DNA from: Caldimonas mangrovi
Lineage (GTDB): Bacteria > Pseudomonadota > Gammaproteobacteria > Burkholderiales > Burkholderiaceae_C
Direction: 5' to 3'
DNA length: 64,000 nucleotides
Assembly: GCF_023721835.1 (NCBI RefSeq)
Contig: NZ_JAMKFE010000001.1
Location: forward strand, 248,001 to 312,000
Below the pieces are notes generated by a model. That model searched no databases, was not told the origin of the DNA, and saw nothing but the letters and a program-made list of their open reading frames with translations. Shown here piece by piece: positions 1 to 9,705 of the stretch. Made by a program: the position numbers and the translations under genes. Position 1 is the stretch's first letter, and each line of letters starts with the position of its first letter.

Positions 1-1
1 C

Positions 2-1582
2 TGGTGCCGCGTCGACCTGCTCGACGAGAACGGCGAGCTGCGGCGCGCGTTGACCCACCACAGCGACCCCGAGAAAGCGCGCCGTGGCGCCGAACTGGCC
101 GAGGTCCTGCGCGCAGCGCCGACGCAGATGGCGTCAATGGCCTGGGTCGTGCAGACAGGCCGCTCGCACGTCGGCTGTTGCGCCTCGCCCGGCGAACTGC
201 AGGGCGCAACCGATCCGGATCTGCAGGCGTTTGCCCGGGCCATCGGGCTGCGCGCCTACTTCGTGGCGCCCCTGATCGCGCGCGGGCGCACGCTGGGCGC
301 GATTGCGGCACTGCAGGCCGAGTCGGGGCGCGACTTCAGCCAAGACGACTGCGCCCTGGTGTCCGAGCTCGCTCACAGAGCCGCGCTGGCGCTCGACAAC
401 GCCCGCTTGTATGCCGAGGCCGAGGCGGCGCTGCGCGAGGCGCAGCGGGCGCACCGGGCGAAGGACGAGTTCCTCGCGATGCTCGGGCACGAGCTGCGCA
501 ATCCGCTGGCGCCCATCGTCACGGCACTGCACCTGATGAAGTTGCGCGACCCGGGTGAGGCCGGCGGCGTCGAACGCCGCATCATCGAGCGGCAGGTCTC
601 CCACCTGTCGCGCCTGGTGGACGACCTGCTCGATGTCTCTCGCATCACGCAAGGCAAGGTGCAGATCGAGCGCGAGCATGTCGACATGAAGGACGTCGTC
701 GCGCGGGCGATCGAATTGACGCAGCCGGTGCTGCAAACCCGGTCCAAGCCGCTCGAGCTGCACCTGCCCGAAGGCGCCGCTGCGGTCTGGGGCGACCCGG
801 TACGGCTCGCGCAGGTGTTGTGCAACCTGCTGATCAACGCCGCGAAGTTCACGCCTGCAGATCGCGCCATCCGCCTGATGCTCCAGATGGAGGGGGCCGA
901 GGTGGTCACCCGTGTCGAGGACGAGGGCAGCGGCATTGCGCCGGAGCTTCTGCCGCGCGTGTTCGATCTCTTCGTGCAGGGCGAGCAGCCGCTGTCGCGT
1001 CATGTCGGTGGCCTGGGGCTCGGGCTGGCGATCGTGCGCACGCTGGTGCAGATGCACGGCGGCAGTGTCGACGCGCACAGTGACGGGCCGGGGCGGGGCA
1101 GCTGCTTCGTCGTGCGGCTGCCCGCTGCGCCGCAGCAGGCACCGAGCGTCATTGCACCGACGGTCACCGCGCAGCCGGCCGGCGGGGCCTCGGTGCTGGT
1201 GGTGGATGACAACGCCGATGCCGCCGAATCCCTCGCCTTGCTGCTGGACGCCCTCGGCTACCAGACGCGCGCGGCTTTCGACGGTGCGTCGGCGCTGGCC
1301 GTGCTCGAAACTTTCGTGCCGCGAGTGGCGCTGCTCGACATTGGCCTGCCGGGCATGGACGGCTACCAGCTGGCGCGCCGCCTGAAGGGTGACGCTCGGC
1401 TGGCGGCGTTGAAGCTGGTGGCGCTGACAGGCTACGGCACCGACGCCGACCGCCGGAGGGCACGCTCCGAGGGCTTTGACGCGCACCTGGTGAAACCAGT
1501 GCAGGTCGAGCAGCTGCTGGCGGTGCTCAACGAGCTGATCGGCACGGCGCCGGCGGCCGTGGCGGGCCGCGCGCCGCCGTGA
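2..1582 (+). CDS. Hybrid sensor histidine kinase/response regulator (5' truncated by window)
   Basis: The reading frame is open from base 2, so the N-terminus lies outside the window; the TTG at 50 is only the first possible start inside it. In order the protein shows a GAF-like sensor domain (to about base 400), a short coiled linker, a HisKA domain with the phospho-acceptor His in GHELRNP (bases 482-502), and a HATPase domain with the N-box NAAKF and glycine boxes DEGSGI and [11 protein letters not shown]-terminal receiver domain has the acidic pair VVDDN and a phospho-Asp in [11 protein letters not shown] (codon at 1337). This is a cytosolic-type hybrid kinase; the signal is unknown. No output domain is visible after the receiver, so phosphotransfer to another protein is likely (inference). 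Confidence 0.93.
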   Translation, partial: WCRVDLLDENGELRRALTHHSDPEKARRGAELAEVLRAAPTQMASMAWVVQTGRSHVGCCASPGELQGATDPDLQAFARAIGLRAYFVAPLIARGRTLGAIAALQAESGRDFSQDDCALVSELAHRAALALDNARLYAEAEAALREAQRAHRAKDEFLAMLGHELRNPLAPIVTALHLMKLRDPGEAGGVERRIIERQVSHLSRLVDDLLDVSRITQGKVQIEREHVDMKDVVARAIELTQPVLQTRSKPLELHLPEGAAAVWGDPVRLAQVLCNLLINAAKFTPADRAIRLMLQMEGAEVVTRVEDEGSGIAPELLPRVFDLFVQGEQPLSRHVGGLGLGLAIVRTLVQMHGGSVDAHSDGPGRGSCFVVRLPAAPQQAPSVIAPTVTAQPAGGASVLVVDDNADAAESLALLLDALGYQTRAAFDGASALAVLETFVPRVALLDIGLPGMDGYQLARRLKGDARLAALKLVALTGYGTDADRRRARSEGFDAHLVKPVQVEQLLAVLNELIGTAPAAVAGRAPP

Positions 1583-1655
1583 TGCAGCATTGCGATCGGT
1601 CTTCACCGGTAGCTGGTTGCGCTGCACGGCCTTGGCCGATGCGCGCTGGGCGGCG

Positions 1656-1991
1656 TCAGCCTTCGTTGCGCTCGGCCGCCGGTGCGGCCAGTACGATGTC
1701 GGCCACCGGATAGGCCACACAGGGCAGCACCCAGCCTTCGAGCTTCTCCTCGCGACTCAGCCCGGGCCATTCCATGCGATAGCGGATCTCTCCTTGCAAC
1801 AGCTGGCAGATGCAGGCGCGGCACGTGCCGTTGCGGCAGGAACTCGGCAGGCGGATGCCGGCCGCGCGCGCCGATTGCAGCAAGGTGACGTCGGGAGACG
1901 CCACGAAACACCAACCCGACGGCAGGACGAGCGCCGAGGGTGGCGGTGCTTCAGGCCTTGGCAAAGCGCAGCAGGGAGTGGCAGTAACCAA
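1656..1991 (-). CDS. Small plant-type [2Fe-2S] ferredoxin
   Basis: About 111 residues. Cluster ligands appear as Cys52, Cys57 and Cys60 (SCRNGTCRAC) and Cys91 (VLPC), the usual C-x4-C-x2-C...C pattern of plant-type ferredoxins. It would act as a cytosolic electron carrier. The longest start is a TTG at 1991; another TTG lies at 1964. Both lie inside the 3' end of the upstream methyltransferase gene (stop at 1951), so translation is probably coupled and the exact start is uncertain. The N-terminal 20 residues (Pro/Ala-rich) are not part of the ferredoxin fold. The redox partner is not evident from the window; overlap with the methyltransferase suggests joint expression. Confidence 0.8.
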   Translation of the reverse strand: MVTATPCCALPRPEAPPPSALVLPSGWCFVASPDVTLLQSARAAGIRLPSSCRNGTCRACICQLLQGEIRYRMEWPGLSREEKLEGWVLPCVAYPVADIVLAAPAAERNEG

Positions 1992-3024
1992 TGTCGTCGC
2001 GTGCGCTCACGAGCCTCAGCCCTGCCTCTTCGCACAGACGGATGTAGTCGGTGCTTTCGTAGACTTTGCTGTTGCCGCTGGCCATTGCCGTGAAGTACGG
2101 CGAGGTGTTGATCAAGCAGTACGCGGCGATGTCGTAACGCTGGCGGTCCCAGAACGTGTCCATGATGAGCACCTGTCCGTCGTGCGCGAGGGCCTTGGCG
2201 GCTCGCTGCAGGATCGACGCGATCACCGGCTCGCTGAAGCAACTCAGGAACTGACTCATCCAGACGACGTCCATCCCGGCGGGGAAGGGGGCCGCCGGAT
2301 CGAGCATGTCAACGGGGTGCAAGTGTGCGCGTTCGCGCACTCCGGCCTCCCGCAGGGTGATGTCGGCCACTGCCAACTGCTGCGGTAGGTCGACGAGATG
2401 CAGCTGGACCTGCGCGTCATGGGCCAGCGCCGCACGGCTGAACTTGCCGGTGTTGGCGCCGATATCCATCAGCTGTCTCGCACCCGAGGAGAAGACGTCG
2501 CGCAATATCGCCGGAAATGAGGTGTCGGAGTAGAAGTGGTCGAACGCGAACCAGCTGGTCTTTGCAGGCTCCGGTAGCGACGACAACCCCTCGTAGAGCG
2601 TGGGCCATGGTCCCAGGGCTTGCAACCCCAACGGCTTCCCGGCGTCGAGCGAGCGGTCGAGGTCGTGCATGCCGACATAGCAGACGTCATGGACGAAATC
2701 GAGGTTGATTTGGGTGATCGTGTCGCTCAGAACGCAGTACCCGGTCTTGTCAAGCTGGTAGCGTCCAGCGCGCAACTGCACCACGCCGGCCGACAGGCAG
2801 GTTTCGAGCACGACCTTCAGCACATAGGGCGTCCAGCGACCAGTCGCCGCCAGTTCATCGACGCTGAGCCCGGTGTCGCCGGCCTCGGCGAGTGCCTGCA
2901 GCATGCCGCGCTTCCAGGCATAGCGCACACACTGAAACACGATGGGTCCGAAGGCAATCTTCTGGGCTTCGAAGCGGGCGTCAAACGCGCTCTGGCGTTC
3001 CGGCGAAAAGCTTTTGTCTTGCAT
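1951..3024 (-). CDS. SAM-dependent methyltransferase, O-methyltransferase-like
   Basis: 357 residues from an ATG at 3024. The N-terminal part (about 20-110) resembles the winged-helix dimerisation region of O-methyltransferases. The C-terminal half is a Rossmann methyltransferase with motif I MDIGANTGKFS at about 190-200, then the acidic LVDLP and the motif-like MDVVWMSQFLSCF. Length and layout match the Methyltransf_2 type family that methylates small hydroxylated or carboxylated metabolites. The substrate cannot be read from the sequence. The stop overlaps the downstream ferredoxin gene, suggesting a two-gene operon. The frame is open upstream to 3468 but that part is low-complexity and overlaps another gene, so the later ATG is preferred. 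Confidence 0.82.
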   Translation of the reverse strand: MQDKSFSPERQSAFDARFEAQKIAFGPIVFQCVRYAWKRGMLQALAEAGDTGLSVDELAATGRWTPYVLKVVLETCLSAGVVQLRAGRYQLDKTGYCVLSDTITQINLDFVHDVCYVGMHDLDRSLDAGKPLGLQALGPWPTLYEGLSSLPEPAKTSWFAFDHFYSDTSFPAILRDVFSSGARQLMDIGANTGKFSRAALAHDAQVQLHLVDLPQQLAVADITLREAGVRERAHLHPVDMLDPAAPFPAGMDVVWMSQFLSCFSEPVIASILQRAAKALAHDGQVLIMDTFWDRQRYDIAAYCLINTSPYFTAMASGNSKVYESTDYIRLCEEAGLRLVSARDDIGYCHSLLRFAKA

Positions 3025-3249
3025 GAAGTCTCGGCGGCGGGTTCGGACGGCGACCGCGCATTCTCGCAGCCCTTCGGGGCACGACGGCAGCCCGGGCCCT
3101 CTACTTTGTATCCATGTCAGCATTTTTTCTACATCGGGCGCAGTTCCGGCCTGACACCCCCCACCGGCATGCACCCAATGAAGCGCGGCATTTGCTTGCC
3201 TAGAGTAGAGACATCGTAGAGACCGAGTCGTGCCGAAGGAGTCACCGTC

Positions 3250-3471
3250 ATGGAAAGTGGTTTGATGGCCCTGAGAGAACCGTGCTGCTTCGAGCTGCGC
3301 TTCCAATCGCTGTTCCACCAGGGACGCGCACTGGCCTTCCCCTGTGATGCGGAAGGTCATGTGCACCTGGACTCGCTGAGCGACCGGGCGCGCGACAACT
3401 ATTTCTATGCTCGCGCCGTGGTCGGGCGCGAGTATTCCGTGCCGGCGGTCGTCAGGCGCGACACGCACTGA
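3250..3471 (+). CDS. Conserved small hypothetical protein
   Basis: 73 residues with a good ribosome site (AAGGAG, 8 bases before the ATG). There is no signal peptide, membrane segment or recognised motif. The central part (FELRFQSLF, RALAFPCDAEG, ARDNYFYARAVVGREY) looks like a conserved short soluble domain; I believe close homologues occur in related Burkholderiales but cannot name a function. It is transcribed away from the methyltransferase on a separate unit, and its end faces the GGDEF/EAL gene on the other strand. Confidence 0.7.
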   Translation: MESGLMALREPCCFELRFQSLFHQGRALAFPCDAEGHVHLDSLSDRARDNYFYARAVVGREYSVPAVVRRDTH

Positions 3472-3499
3472 GGCGCGCTGAGCCCTTGGTGCGGTACCC

Positions 3500-6400
3500 C
3501 TACGCCTGCGGTGGCAGATGCCGCCGGAAGAAGGCGGCGAAGTCCTCGGCCGACACGGGCTTGCTGAAGTAGTAGCCCTGCATCTCGTCGCAGGCCCTGT
3601 CGCGCAGGAAGGTCTGCTGCTCCTGCGTCTCGACGCCTTCGGCGACCACGGTCAGGCTCAGTGTCTTGCCCATCGCGATGATCGCCTCGGTGATCGCCCG
3701 GTCGGCGGAATCGGTCGCCAGATCGCGAATGAAGGAGCGGTCCACCTTCAACGCGTCGATCGGGAAACGCTTGATCTGCGCCAGCGACGAATAGCCGGTG
3801 CCGAAATCGTCGATCGCAATGCGTACCCCCATCTTCTTGATGTCGCTCAGCAGCCGCACGGCGCGTTCGGTGTTGTGCATGACCATGCCTTCGGTCAGCT
3901 CGAGTTCGAGCAACGACGGGTCCATGCCGGTGTCGCGCAGGGCGCCCGCGACGTCCTCGAGCAGGTCCTCGTGCGAGAACTGCCGCGCCGAGATATTGAC
4001 CGCCACGCACACCGGCGGCAGTCCCTGGCGCTGCCATTCCACGCTTTGCGCACAGGCAGTGCGCAGCACCCACTTGCCGATGGGCACGATCAGGCCGGTC
4101 TGCTCGGCAATCGGGATGAACTGGGTCGGCGAGACCGGTCCGAGTTCCGCACTGTTCCAGCGCAGCAGCGCCTCGACGCCGGTGATGGTCTCCTTGTGCA
4201 GGTCGAGCTTGGCCTGGTAGTGCAAAGAAAACTCGCCGCGCTGCAGCGCGGTGCGCAGGCTGCTTTCCAACGCCAGCCGTTCCAGCGACAGTGTCTTGAT
4301 CTCCTTCGAGTAGAACTGGTAGTTGTTCTTGCCCTCTTCCTTCGCCTGGTACATCGCGATGTCGGCGTTTTTCATCAGGGTCTGCTCGTCCGGACCGTCT
4401 GTCGGATACAGGCAGATGCCGACGCTGGCCGTCACCCGGCACGGCTGGCCCATGACGACGATCGGCTCGATCACCTCGGCGAGTATCTTGCGTGCCACCG
4501 CGGCTGCCTGCTCAGGCTCGTCGACTTCCTGCACCATCACGACGAACTCATCGCCGCCCAGGCGTGCCACGACGTCACTGGCGCGCAGGCAATGCGCCAG
4601 CCGCTTCGCCACCTCGCGCAGCAGGGTGTCACCGGCTTCGTGGCCCAGCGTGTCGTTGATGATCTTGAAGCGGTCTAGATCGATGAACAGCACTGCGAGT
4701 TTGCGGTCGTAGCGCCGGGCCGTGTGCAGCGCCAGGTTCAGCAGCTCGCTGAACCATGCACGGTTGGGCAGAGCAGTCAGGCTGTCGTGCGTCGCCAGGT
4801 ACTGGATGCGTTCCTCGGCCTGCTTCTGCTGCGTGATGTCGCGACCGATGCCTCGATAGCCGACGAACCGACCGGCGCTGTCGACGATCGGCTCGCCGCT
4901 GACCCGCACGTGGCGCACGTCGCCGCTGTCCAGCGTGCGGCGCATCACCGCCTCGCGGAAAGTCTCGCGCCGTGCGAGGATCTCGCGCAGCGCGTCCCAG
5001 CCGCCTTCGACGTCGAATCCGAGGTCCCACCAGGTCCGGCCCAGCTCGGCTTGCAGCGCGCTGTCGTCGCCGCTCATGTGGCGACCTTCCAGCCGCGTGA
5101 AGCGCAGTTCGCTGTCTTGCTCCCAGAACCAGTCCGACGACAGCTCGGTCAGGCTGCGAAAGCGTGCCTCGCTTTCGCGCAGTGCGCGTTCGGCGCGCAC
5201 GCGCTCCGTCATGTCGGTGTAGACGGTCACGAAGCCGCCGTTCGGCACCGGCGCGCCGCGCACCTCGATGATCGTGCCGTCCGGCCGTTCGCGTTCGAAC
5301 ACGTGGGGCTCGAAGAGCCTGGCCTGTTCGGTACGGGTGCGCACCTGTTCCTCCACGTCGCCCGACCCGTAGTCACCGCGCTGCGCGTTGTAGCGAATGA
5401 AAGCCTCGAACGGCGTCCCCGGCACGCACAGCTCGGCCGGGAAATCGAGCAGCTCGCTGAAGCGGCGGTTCATGCCCAGCAGCCGCAGTTGCCGGTCGGC
5501 AATGCTGATGCCCTGGTCCATGTAGTTGAACGTGTTCTCGAGCACCAGCTTGCTCTCTCGCAGTGCCCGCTCGGCGCGGGCGCGCTCGGTGATGTCGGTG
5601 TATGCCGTCACGAAGCCGCCGCGGTTCGGCAGCGGCCGGCCGCGGATCTCCAGCACCGAGCCGTCGGGCCGTTCCCGATTGAAATGATGCGGCTCGAACA
5701 ACCGCGCCTGCTCGACCCGCTCGCGGATCTGCGTCTCGATATCGCCCGGGCCGTAGTCGCCGCGTTCGGCGTTGTGCCTCACGAAAGCCTCGAAGGGAGT
5801 GCCGGGCTCGTGCAGGGCATCGGGGAAACCGAGCAGTTCGCGAAAGCGCCGGTTCACTGCGACCAGCCGGAGTTCGGCATCGAACACGCTGACGCCTTCC
5901 TCCATCGTTTCGAACATGCTCTCGAGCAGCGTGCTGCTCTGCCGCAGCGCCTGCTCGGTGCGCACTTGATCGGTAATGTCCGCGGCTGTTCCGCGGTAGC
6001 CGCTGAAGCGGCCGTCCTCGTCGAAGACCGGTTGTCCGCTGGTGCGGACGTAGCGAACCTCGCCGCTCGAACGCACCCGCATGTAGACGAAGTCCTTGAA
6101 CGGCTGCCGAGATGCGAGCGTGGCCTGGTGTGGTTCCCAGCTGCCGTTGTCGCTGACCGCGGTGGCGCCGAACTCCCAGCGCGTCTTGCCGCGCAGTTCG
6201 CCGAGGTCGAAGCCGAGCGCATGATGGCTCGGCGAGTTGACCATCGTGAAGCGACAGTGCTCGTCCTGCTCCCAATACGTGACGCCCGCCATCTCGATCA
6301 GATGGGTCAGGCGGTCGCGGTATTCGTCCCAGGGCCGGCGGTCGCCGCGCGCCGTTTCGATGTCCCGCGTGGCGTTGGTGCCGTTCGGATCAGTGTGCAT
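3500..6400 (-). CDS. PAS-PAS-PAS-PAS-GGDEF-EAL cyclic-di-GMP protein
   Basis: 966 residues, soluble, with no membrane segment. Four PAS modules span roughly 30-145, 155-275, 285-400 and 410-535. A GGDEF domain (about 535-700) has intact LGGDEFV, and an EAL domain (about 715-960) has EALLRW, the Asn motif NISARQ, and DDFGTGYSS. Both active-site signatures look intact, so it could make or degrade c-di-GMP; which activity dominates cannot be told. PAS2 and PAS3 are near copies of each other (both carry GTPFEAF followed by RGDYG), an internal duplication. The start is taken at the ATG at 6400; its ribosome site is weak. Confidence 0.93.
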   Translation of the reverse strand: MHTDPNGTNATRDIETARGDRRPWDEYRDRLTHLIEMAGVTYWEQDEHCRFTMVNSPSHHALGFDLGELRGKTRWEFGATAVSDNGSWEPHQATLASRQPFKDFVYMRVRSSGEVRYVRTSGQPVFDEDGRFSGYRGTAADITDQVRTEQALRQSSTLLESMFETMEEGVSVFDAELRLVAVNRRFRELLGFPDALHEPGTPFEAFVRHNAERGDYGPGDIETQIRERVEQARLFEPHHFNRERPDGSVLEIRGRPLPNRGGFVTAYTDITERARAERALRESKLVLENTFNYMDQGISIADRQLRLLGMNRRFSELLDFPAELCVPGTPFEAFIRYNAQRGDYGSGDVEEQVRTRTEQARLFEPHVFERERPDGTIIEVRGAPVPNGGFVTVYTDMTERVRAERALRESEARFRSLTELSSDWFWEQDSELRFTRLEGRHMSGDDSALQAELGRTWWDLGFDVEGGWDALREILARRETFREAVMRRTLDSGDVRHVRVSGEPIVDSAGRFVGYRGIGRDITQQKQAEERIQYLATHDSLTALPNRAWFSELLNLALHTARRYDRKLAVLFIDLDRFKIINDTLGHEAGDTLLREVAKRLAHCLRASDVVARLGGDEFVVMVQEVDEPEQAAAVARKILAEVIEPIVVMGQPCRVTASVGICLYPTDGPDEQTLMKNADIAMYQAKEEGKNNYQFYSKEIKTLSLERLALESSLRTALQRGEFSLHYQAKLDLHKETITGVEALLRWNSAELGPVSPTQFIPIAEQTGLIVPIGKWVLRTACAQSVEWQRQGLPPVCVAVNISARQFSHEDLLEDVAGALRDTGMDPSLLELELTEGMVMHNTERAVRLLSDIKKMGVRIAIDDFGTGYSSLAQIKRFPIDALKVDRSFIRDLATDSADRAITEAIIAMGKTLSLTVVAEGVETQEQQTFLRDRACDEMQGYYFSKPVSAEDFAAFFRRHLPPQA

Positions 6401-6620
6401 GGCCTGTTTCGTGTTGGCGCCCCGGTCGGCCCGTGCTGGGCAGTGGATGGCGAGACCTCAGTGTGGGGCCTGTCTGCGACGTTTTCGGTCGGATTTGCAG
6501 TGGCTTGAGACCTTGGCTGGCCCGTACAGGACATCTGCCACAATTTCTCGCGCTGGGGCCCGCCGGGTCGGGTTCCGAGCAGCGTCGCCCCACAAACCCT
6601 TCCAGAGAGAAACGCGTGCC

Positions 6621-7556
6621 ATGGCCGGAACCAGCTTGCTTGCCCTGATTGACGACATCGCGACCATGCTCGACGACGTCGCCCTGCTGACCAAGGTGGC
6701 GGCCAAGAAAACGGCGGGTGTCCTGGGCGACGACCTTGCCCTCAATGCGCAGCAAGTGGCGGGCGTCAGGGCCGAGCGGGAGCTGCCGGTCGTGTGGGCG
6801 GTGGCCAAGGGCTCGGTGATGAACAAGGCCATCCTGGTGCCGGCGGCGCTGCTGATCAGTTTTTTCGCCCCGTGGGCGATCACGCCGTTGCTGATGGTCG
6901 GCGGTGCCTTCCTGTGTTTCGAGGGCTTCGAGAAGCTCGCGCACAAGTTCATGCATAGCAAAGACGAGGATGAGGCCCACCATGCAGAACTGACGCGGGC
7001 GCTGGTGGACCCGAGCGTCGATCTCGTTGCCCTGGAGCAGGAGAAGATCAAGGGCGCCGTGCGTACGGACTTCATCCTTTCGGCCGAGATCATCGCCATC
7101 ACGCTCGGTACCGTGGCGGCTGCAGCGTTCGCGACACAGGTCTCGGTGGTCGTTGGCGTGGCGGTGTTGATGACCGTGGGCGTCTACGGCCTGGTCGCCG
7201 GCATCGTCAAGCTCGACGATGCCGGCTTGTATCTGAGTCGCCGCGCCGGAGCGCGCTTCCTGCAGGCGCTGGGCCGCGGCATCGTCGTCGCCGCGCCTTA
7301 CCTCATGAAAGGCCTGTCGATCGCCGGGACCGCGGCCATGTTCCTCGTCGGCGGCGGCATCCTGGTGCATGGAGTTCCGGCCGCGCATCATCTGGTCGAG
7401 GCCGTCGCGCATGTCGCGGGGAACGTGCCCGTGGTTGGCACCGCACTGAAGGCAATTGCCCCGATGCTGCTCGATGGTGTCGCGGGAATCCTCGCGGGCG
7501 GACTGGTGTTGGCGGTCGTCAGCGCGGTGAAGCCGCTCTGGCGCCGCAAAAGCTGA
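6621..7556 (+). CDS. DUF808 (YedI-type) inner-membrane protein
   Basis: 311 residues. It begins MAGTSLLALIDDIATMLDD, the characteristic start of the DUF808/YedI family, with the usual conserved VAAKKTAGVLGDDLA segment and several hydrophobic membrane helices (around 80-105, 150-195, 215-255 and 285-305). The family is widespread in Gram-negative bacteria with no firmly established function. The ATG at 6621 follows a GAGA-rich leader, and the upstream frame (from 6237) is antisense to the GGDEF/EAL gene and is rejected. It stands alone between a signalling gene and the orphan c-subunit gene. Confidence 0.88.
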   Translation: MAGTSLLALIDDIATMLDDVALLTKVAAKKTAGVLGDDLALNAQQVAGVRAERELPVVWAVAKGSVMNKAILVPAALLISFFAPWAITPLLMVGGAFLCFEGFEKLAHKFMHSKDEDEAHHAELTRALVDPSVDLVALEQEKIKGAVRTDFILSAEIIAITLGTVAAAAFATQVSVVVGVAVLMTVGVYGLVAGIVKLDDAGLYLSRRAGARFLQALGRGIVVAAPYLMKGLSIAGTAAMFLVGGGILVHGVPAAHHLVEAVAHVAGNVPVVGTALKAIAPMLLDGVAGILAGGLVLAVVSAVKPLWRRKS

Positions 7557-7579
7557 ACTCACTTTCCACCCGTCCCGCT

Positions 7580-7610
7580 ATGACCTCACAGGTCATCGAC
7601 ACGATGACCT
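7580..7610. promoter_or_regulatory. Inverted plus direct ATGACCT repeats upstream of orphan c-subunit gene
   Basis: ATGACCT (7580-7586) is followed after three bases by its reverse complement AGGTCAT (7590-7596) and then by a second direct ATGACCT at 7604-7610. It lies between the DUF808 stop and the ATP synthase c-like gene. It may be an operator or the stem of an RNA hairpin; no T-run follows, so it is not a standard terminator. Confidence 0.4.
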
Positions 7611-7681
7611 GCTCGCCCCATCATGAAGCCACGGTGTCGATACGGCACAGAAGCAGCAGGCACCGTAAGCTTCGAAACTGA

Positions 7682-7936
<255 letters not shown>

Positions 7937-7960
7937 GGCGGTTCACGGACGGGCGAGGTG

Positions 7961-8553
7961 TCAGGCGATCAACGGAACGACCTCGGCAGCCCTCGCATGG
8001 GCGAGGTCGTGGTCGCCCCCGGCCACCACGTGGAACTGGGCGTGCGGCAGCAGTGACGCAAGATGCCGGCCGACGGCCACCGGGCTGATCGGGTCGGCAT
8101 CGCCCCACAGCAGCAGTGCCGGCATGCACAAGCGCGTCAGGTCGCTCGTGATGTCGGTGCGGTCGTCGAGGAACCATCGCGGCAGCGCCGGGTTGGCCAG
8201 CGCGAAGGCGGGGCGCCAATCCTCGCCGCTCCAGCCGCGCCGCCGACGCCACCGGAGGTCGCTGCCAGCACGAGATGCGTCACCCGATGCGGACGGCGCA
8301 GCGCGGCCCGTACCGCCACGATGCCGCCCATTGACTGCGCGATCAGAGCGGCGGGCCCCGAGATCTCCGCCTCCACCCGATCCACCAGGTCATCCAGGCC
8401 GCGGACGCCGGCATCTGCAGGCGTCGAACCGAAACCCGGCCAGCCCACGTGTCGCCGCTCGGCACCTTGCGGCAGCAACTCGGCAACCGGACGCCAGAAC
8501 GCGGTGTTGCCCGAGGCACCGGGCAGGAACAGGAGCTGGTCGGGTGTGGGCAT
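7961..8553 (-). pseudogene. Alpha/beta hydrolase gene with an apparent frameshift
   Basis: The N-terminal half (from ATG 8553) reads LLFLPGASGNTAFW and IAQSMGGIVAV, with the nucleophile Ser of the alpha/beta fold. After TSGGVGG (about 8235-8250) this frame turns to nonsense. The continuation is found in another frame: WRPAFALANPALPRWFL, LLLWGDADPIS (acidic residue) and GGDHDLAH (catalytic His), ending at the stop at 7961. Joined, the two halves give about 197 residues with a complete Ser-Asp-His triad. The 593-base span is one base short of a whole number of codons. The break lies in a run of GGC/GCG, so either a genuine 1-base loss or a sequencing error is possible. Confidence 0.72.
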
Positions 8554-8727
8554 GACCCCGGCATTGTGCGTCGTGCGTGCGCCTCGCGTGCCGGCAGGCG
8601 CTGCGGTCGTACGCTGTCACCGCGTGCGGTGGTTCTCGCCGGAAGCGGTCAAGTCCTGCGTGAGCGTGCCGATAACGAGAGACGACGGGGGCCAAAGCGT
8701 GCACGGTCCACCGCGCAGGAAACTCCG

Positions 8728-9705
8728 ATGTCCGTATCTGCCAGTCGCCGGCGTGTCCGTGCCTTTCGCCTCGCCGCCTTCGTGGCCGCCGTCGTCGTGG
8801 TTGCCGGCGTGCGTGCAGCCGACGAGCCGATTTCCCCGTTGCCGGCCGTGGAACGGCTCGATCCACGCCGGGTCGAGCTGGGGCGCCGTCTGTTTCTCGA
8901 CAAGCGCCTGTCGAGCGACCGCTCGGTGGCCTGCGCATCCTGCCACCTGCCTCGCCACGGAGGGGCGGACACGCGGGCCTTTTCGATCGGCGCGGGCGGC
9001 GTGCGCCATGTGGTCAATACCCCCAGCGTGCTGAACGCGCGCTTCAATTTCCGCCAGCAATGGGCCGGCGGCGCGGCGACGCTCGAGGAACTCGTCGGGC
9101 ACGTGGTCAAGAGCCCGCGCGTCTTCGCGACCGACTGGCCACCGCTGCTGGAGCGGTTGAGCGAAGACAAGAGATTGGTGCGCGCCTTCGGCGACGCCTA
9201 TGCCGATGGCTTGAGCGCAAGGACCGTGGTGGACGCGCTGGCGACCTATCAGCGCACCCTGGTCACGCCGTCGCGTTTCGACCGCTATCTGCGCGGCGAA
9301 GCGGGGGCGATCAGCGCCGACGAACTGCGCGGCTACCAGCGCTTCAAGGACTACGGCTGCGTCGGCTGCCACCAGGGCGTCAACGTCGGCGGCAACATGT
9401 TCCAACGCTTCGGCGTGATGGGCGACTACTTCAAGGCACGCGCTGCGGCCGGCCAGCCGCTGACCGACGCTGATCGTGGCCGCTACAACGTCACAAAAAA
9501 CGACGAGGACCTGCACGTCTTCAAGGTGCCGAGCCTGCGCAATGTCGCGCGCACTGCGCCGTACTTTCACGACGCCTCGGCGCAGACGCTGGAACAGGCC
9601 GTCAGTGTGATGCTCCGCTACCAGGTCGGGCGCGACGCCCCGGCCGCTGACAAGGCACTGATCGTGCGCTTCCTGCAGACGCTCGACGGCGAGGTGAGCC
9701 GGTGA
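8728..9705 (+). CDS. Di-haem cytochrome c peroxidase family protein
   Basis: 325 residues with an N-terminal signal peptide (about 1-31, ending VRAAD), so periplasmic. Two covalent haem-binding motifs are visible: CASCH (69-73) and CVGCH (211-215). The order and spacing match bacterial di-haem peroxidases (CcpA/MauG superfamily), which reduce hydrogen peroxide or oxidise protein substrates. The ATG at 8728 has AGGA upstream and directly precedes the signal peptide; upstream codons in the same frame are antisense to the hydrolase. The stop overlaps the start of the next gene by 4 bases (GTGA), so it is co-translated with a diguanylate cyclase. Confidence 0.92.
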   Translation: MSVSASRRRVRAFRLAAFVAAVVVVAGVRAADEPISPLPAVERLDPRRVELGRRLFLDKRLSSDRSVACASCHLPRHGGADTRAFSIGAGGVRHVVNTPSVLNARFNFRQQWAGGAATLEELVGHVVKSPRVFATDWPPLLERLSEDKRLVRAFGDAYADGLSARTVVDALATYQRTLVTPSRFDRYLRGEAGAISADELRGYQRFKDYGCVGCHQGVNVGGNMFQRFGVMGDYFKARAAAGQPLTDADRGRYNVTKNDEDLHVFKVPSLRNVARTAPYFHDASAQTLEQAVSVMLRYQVGRDAPAADKALIVRFLQTLDGEVSR

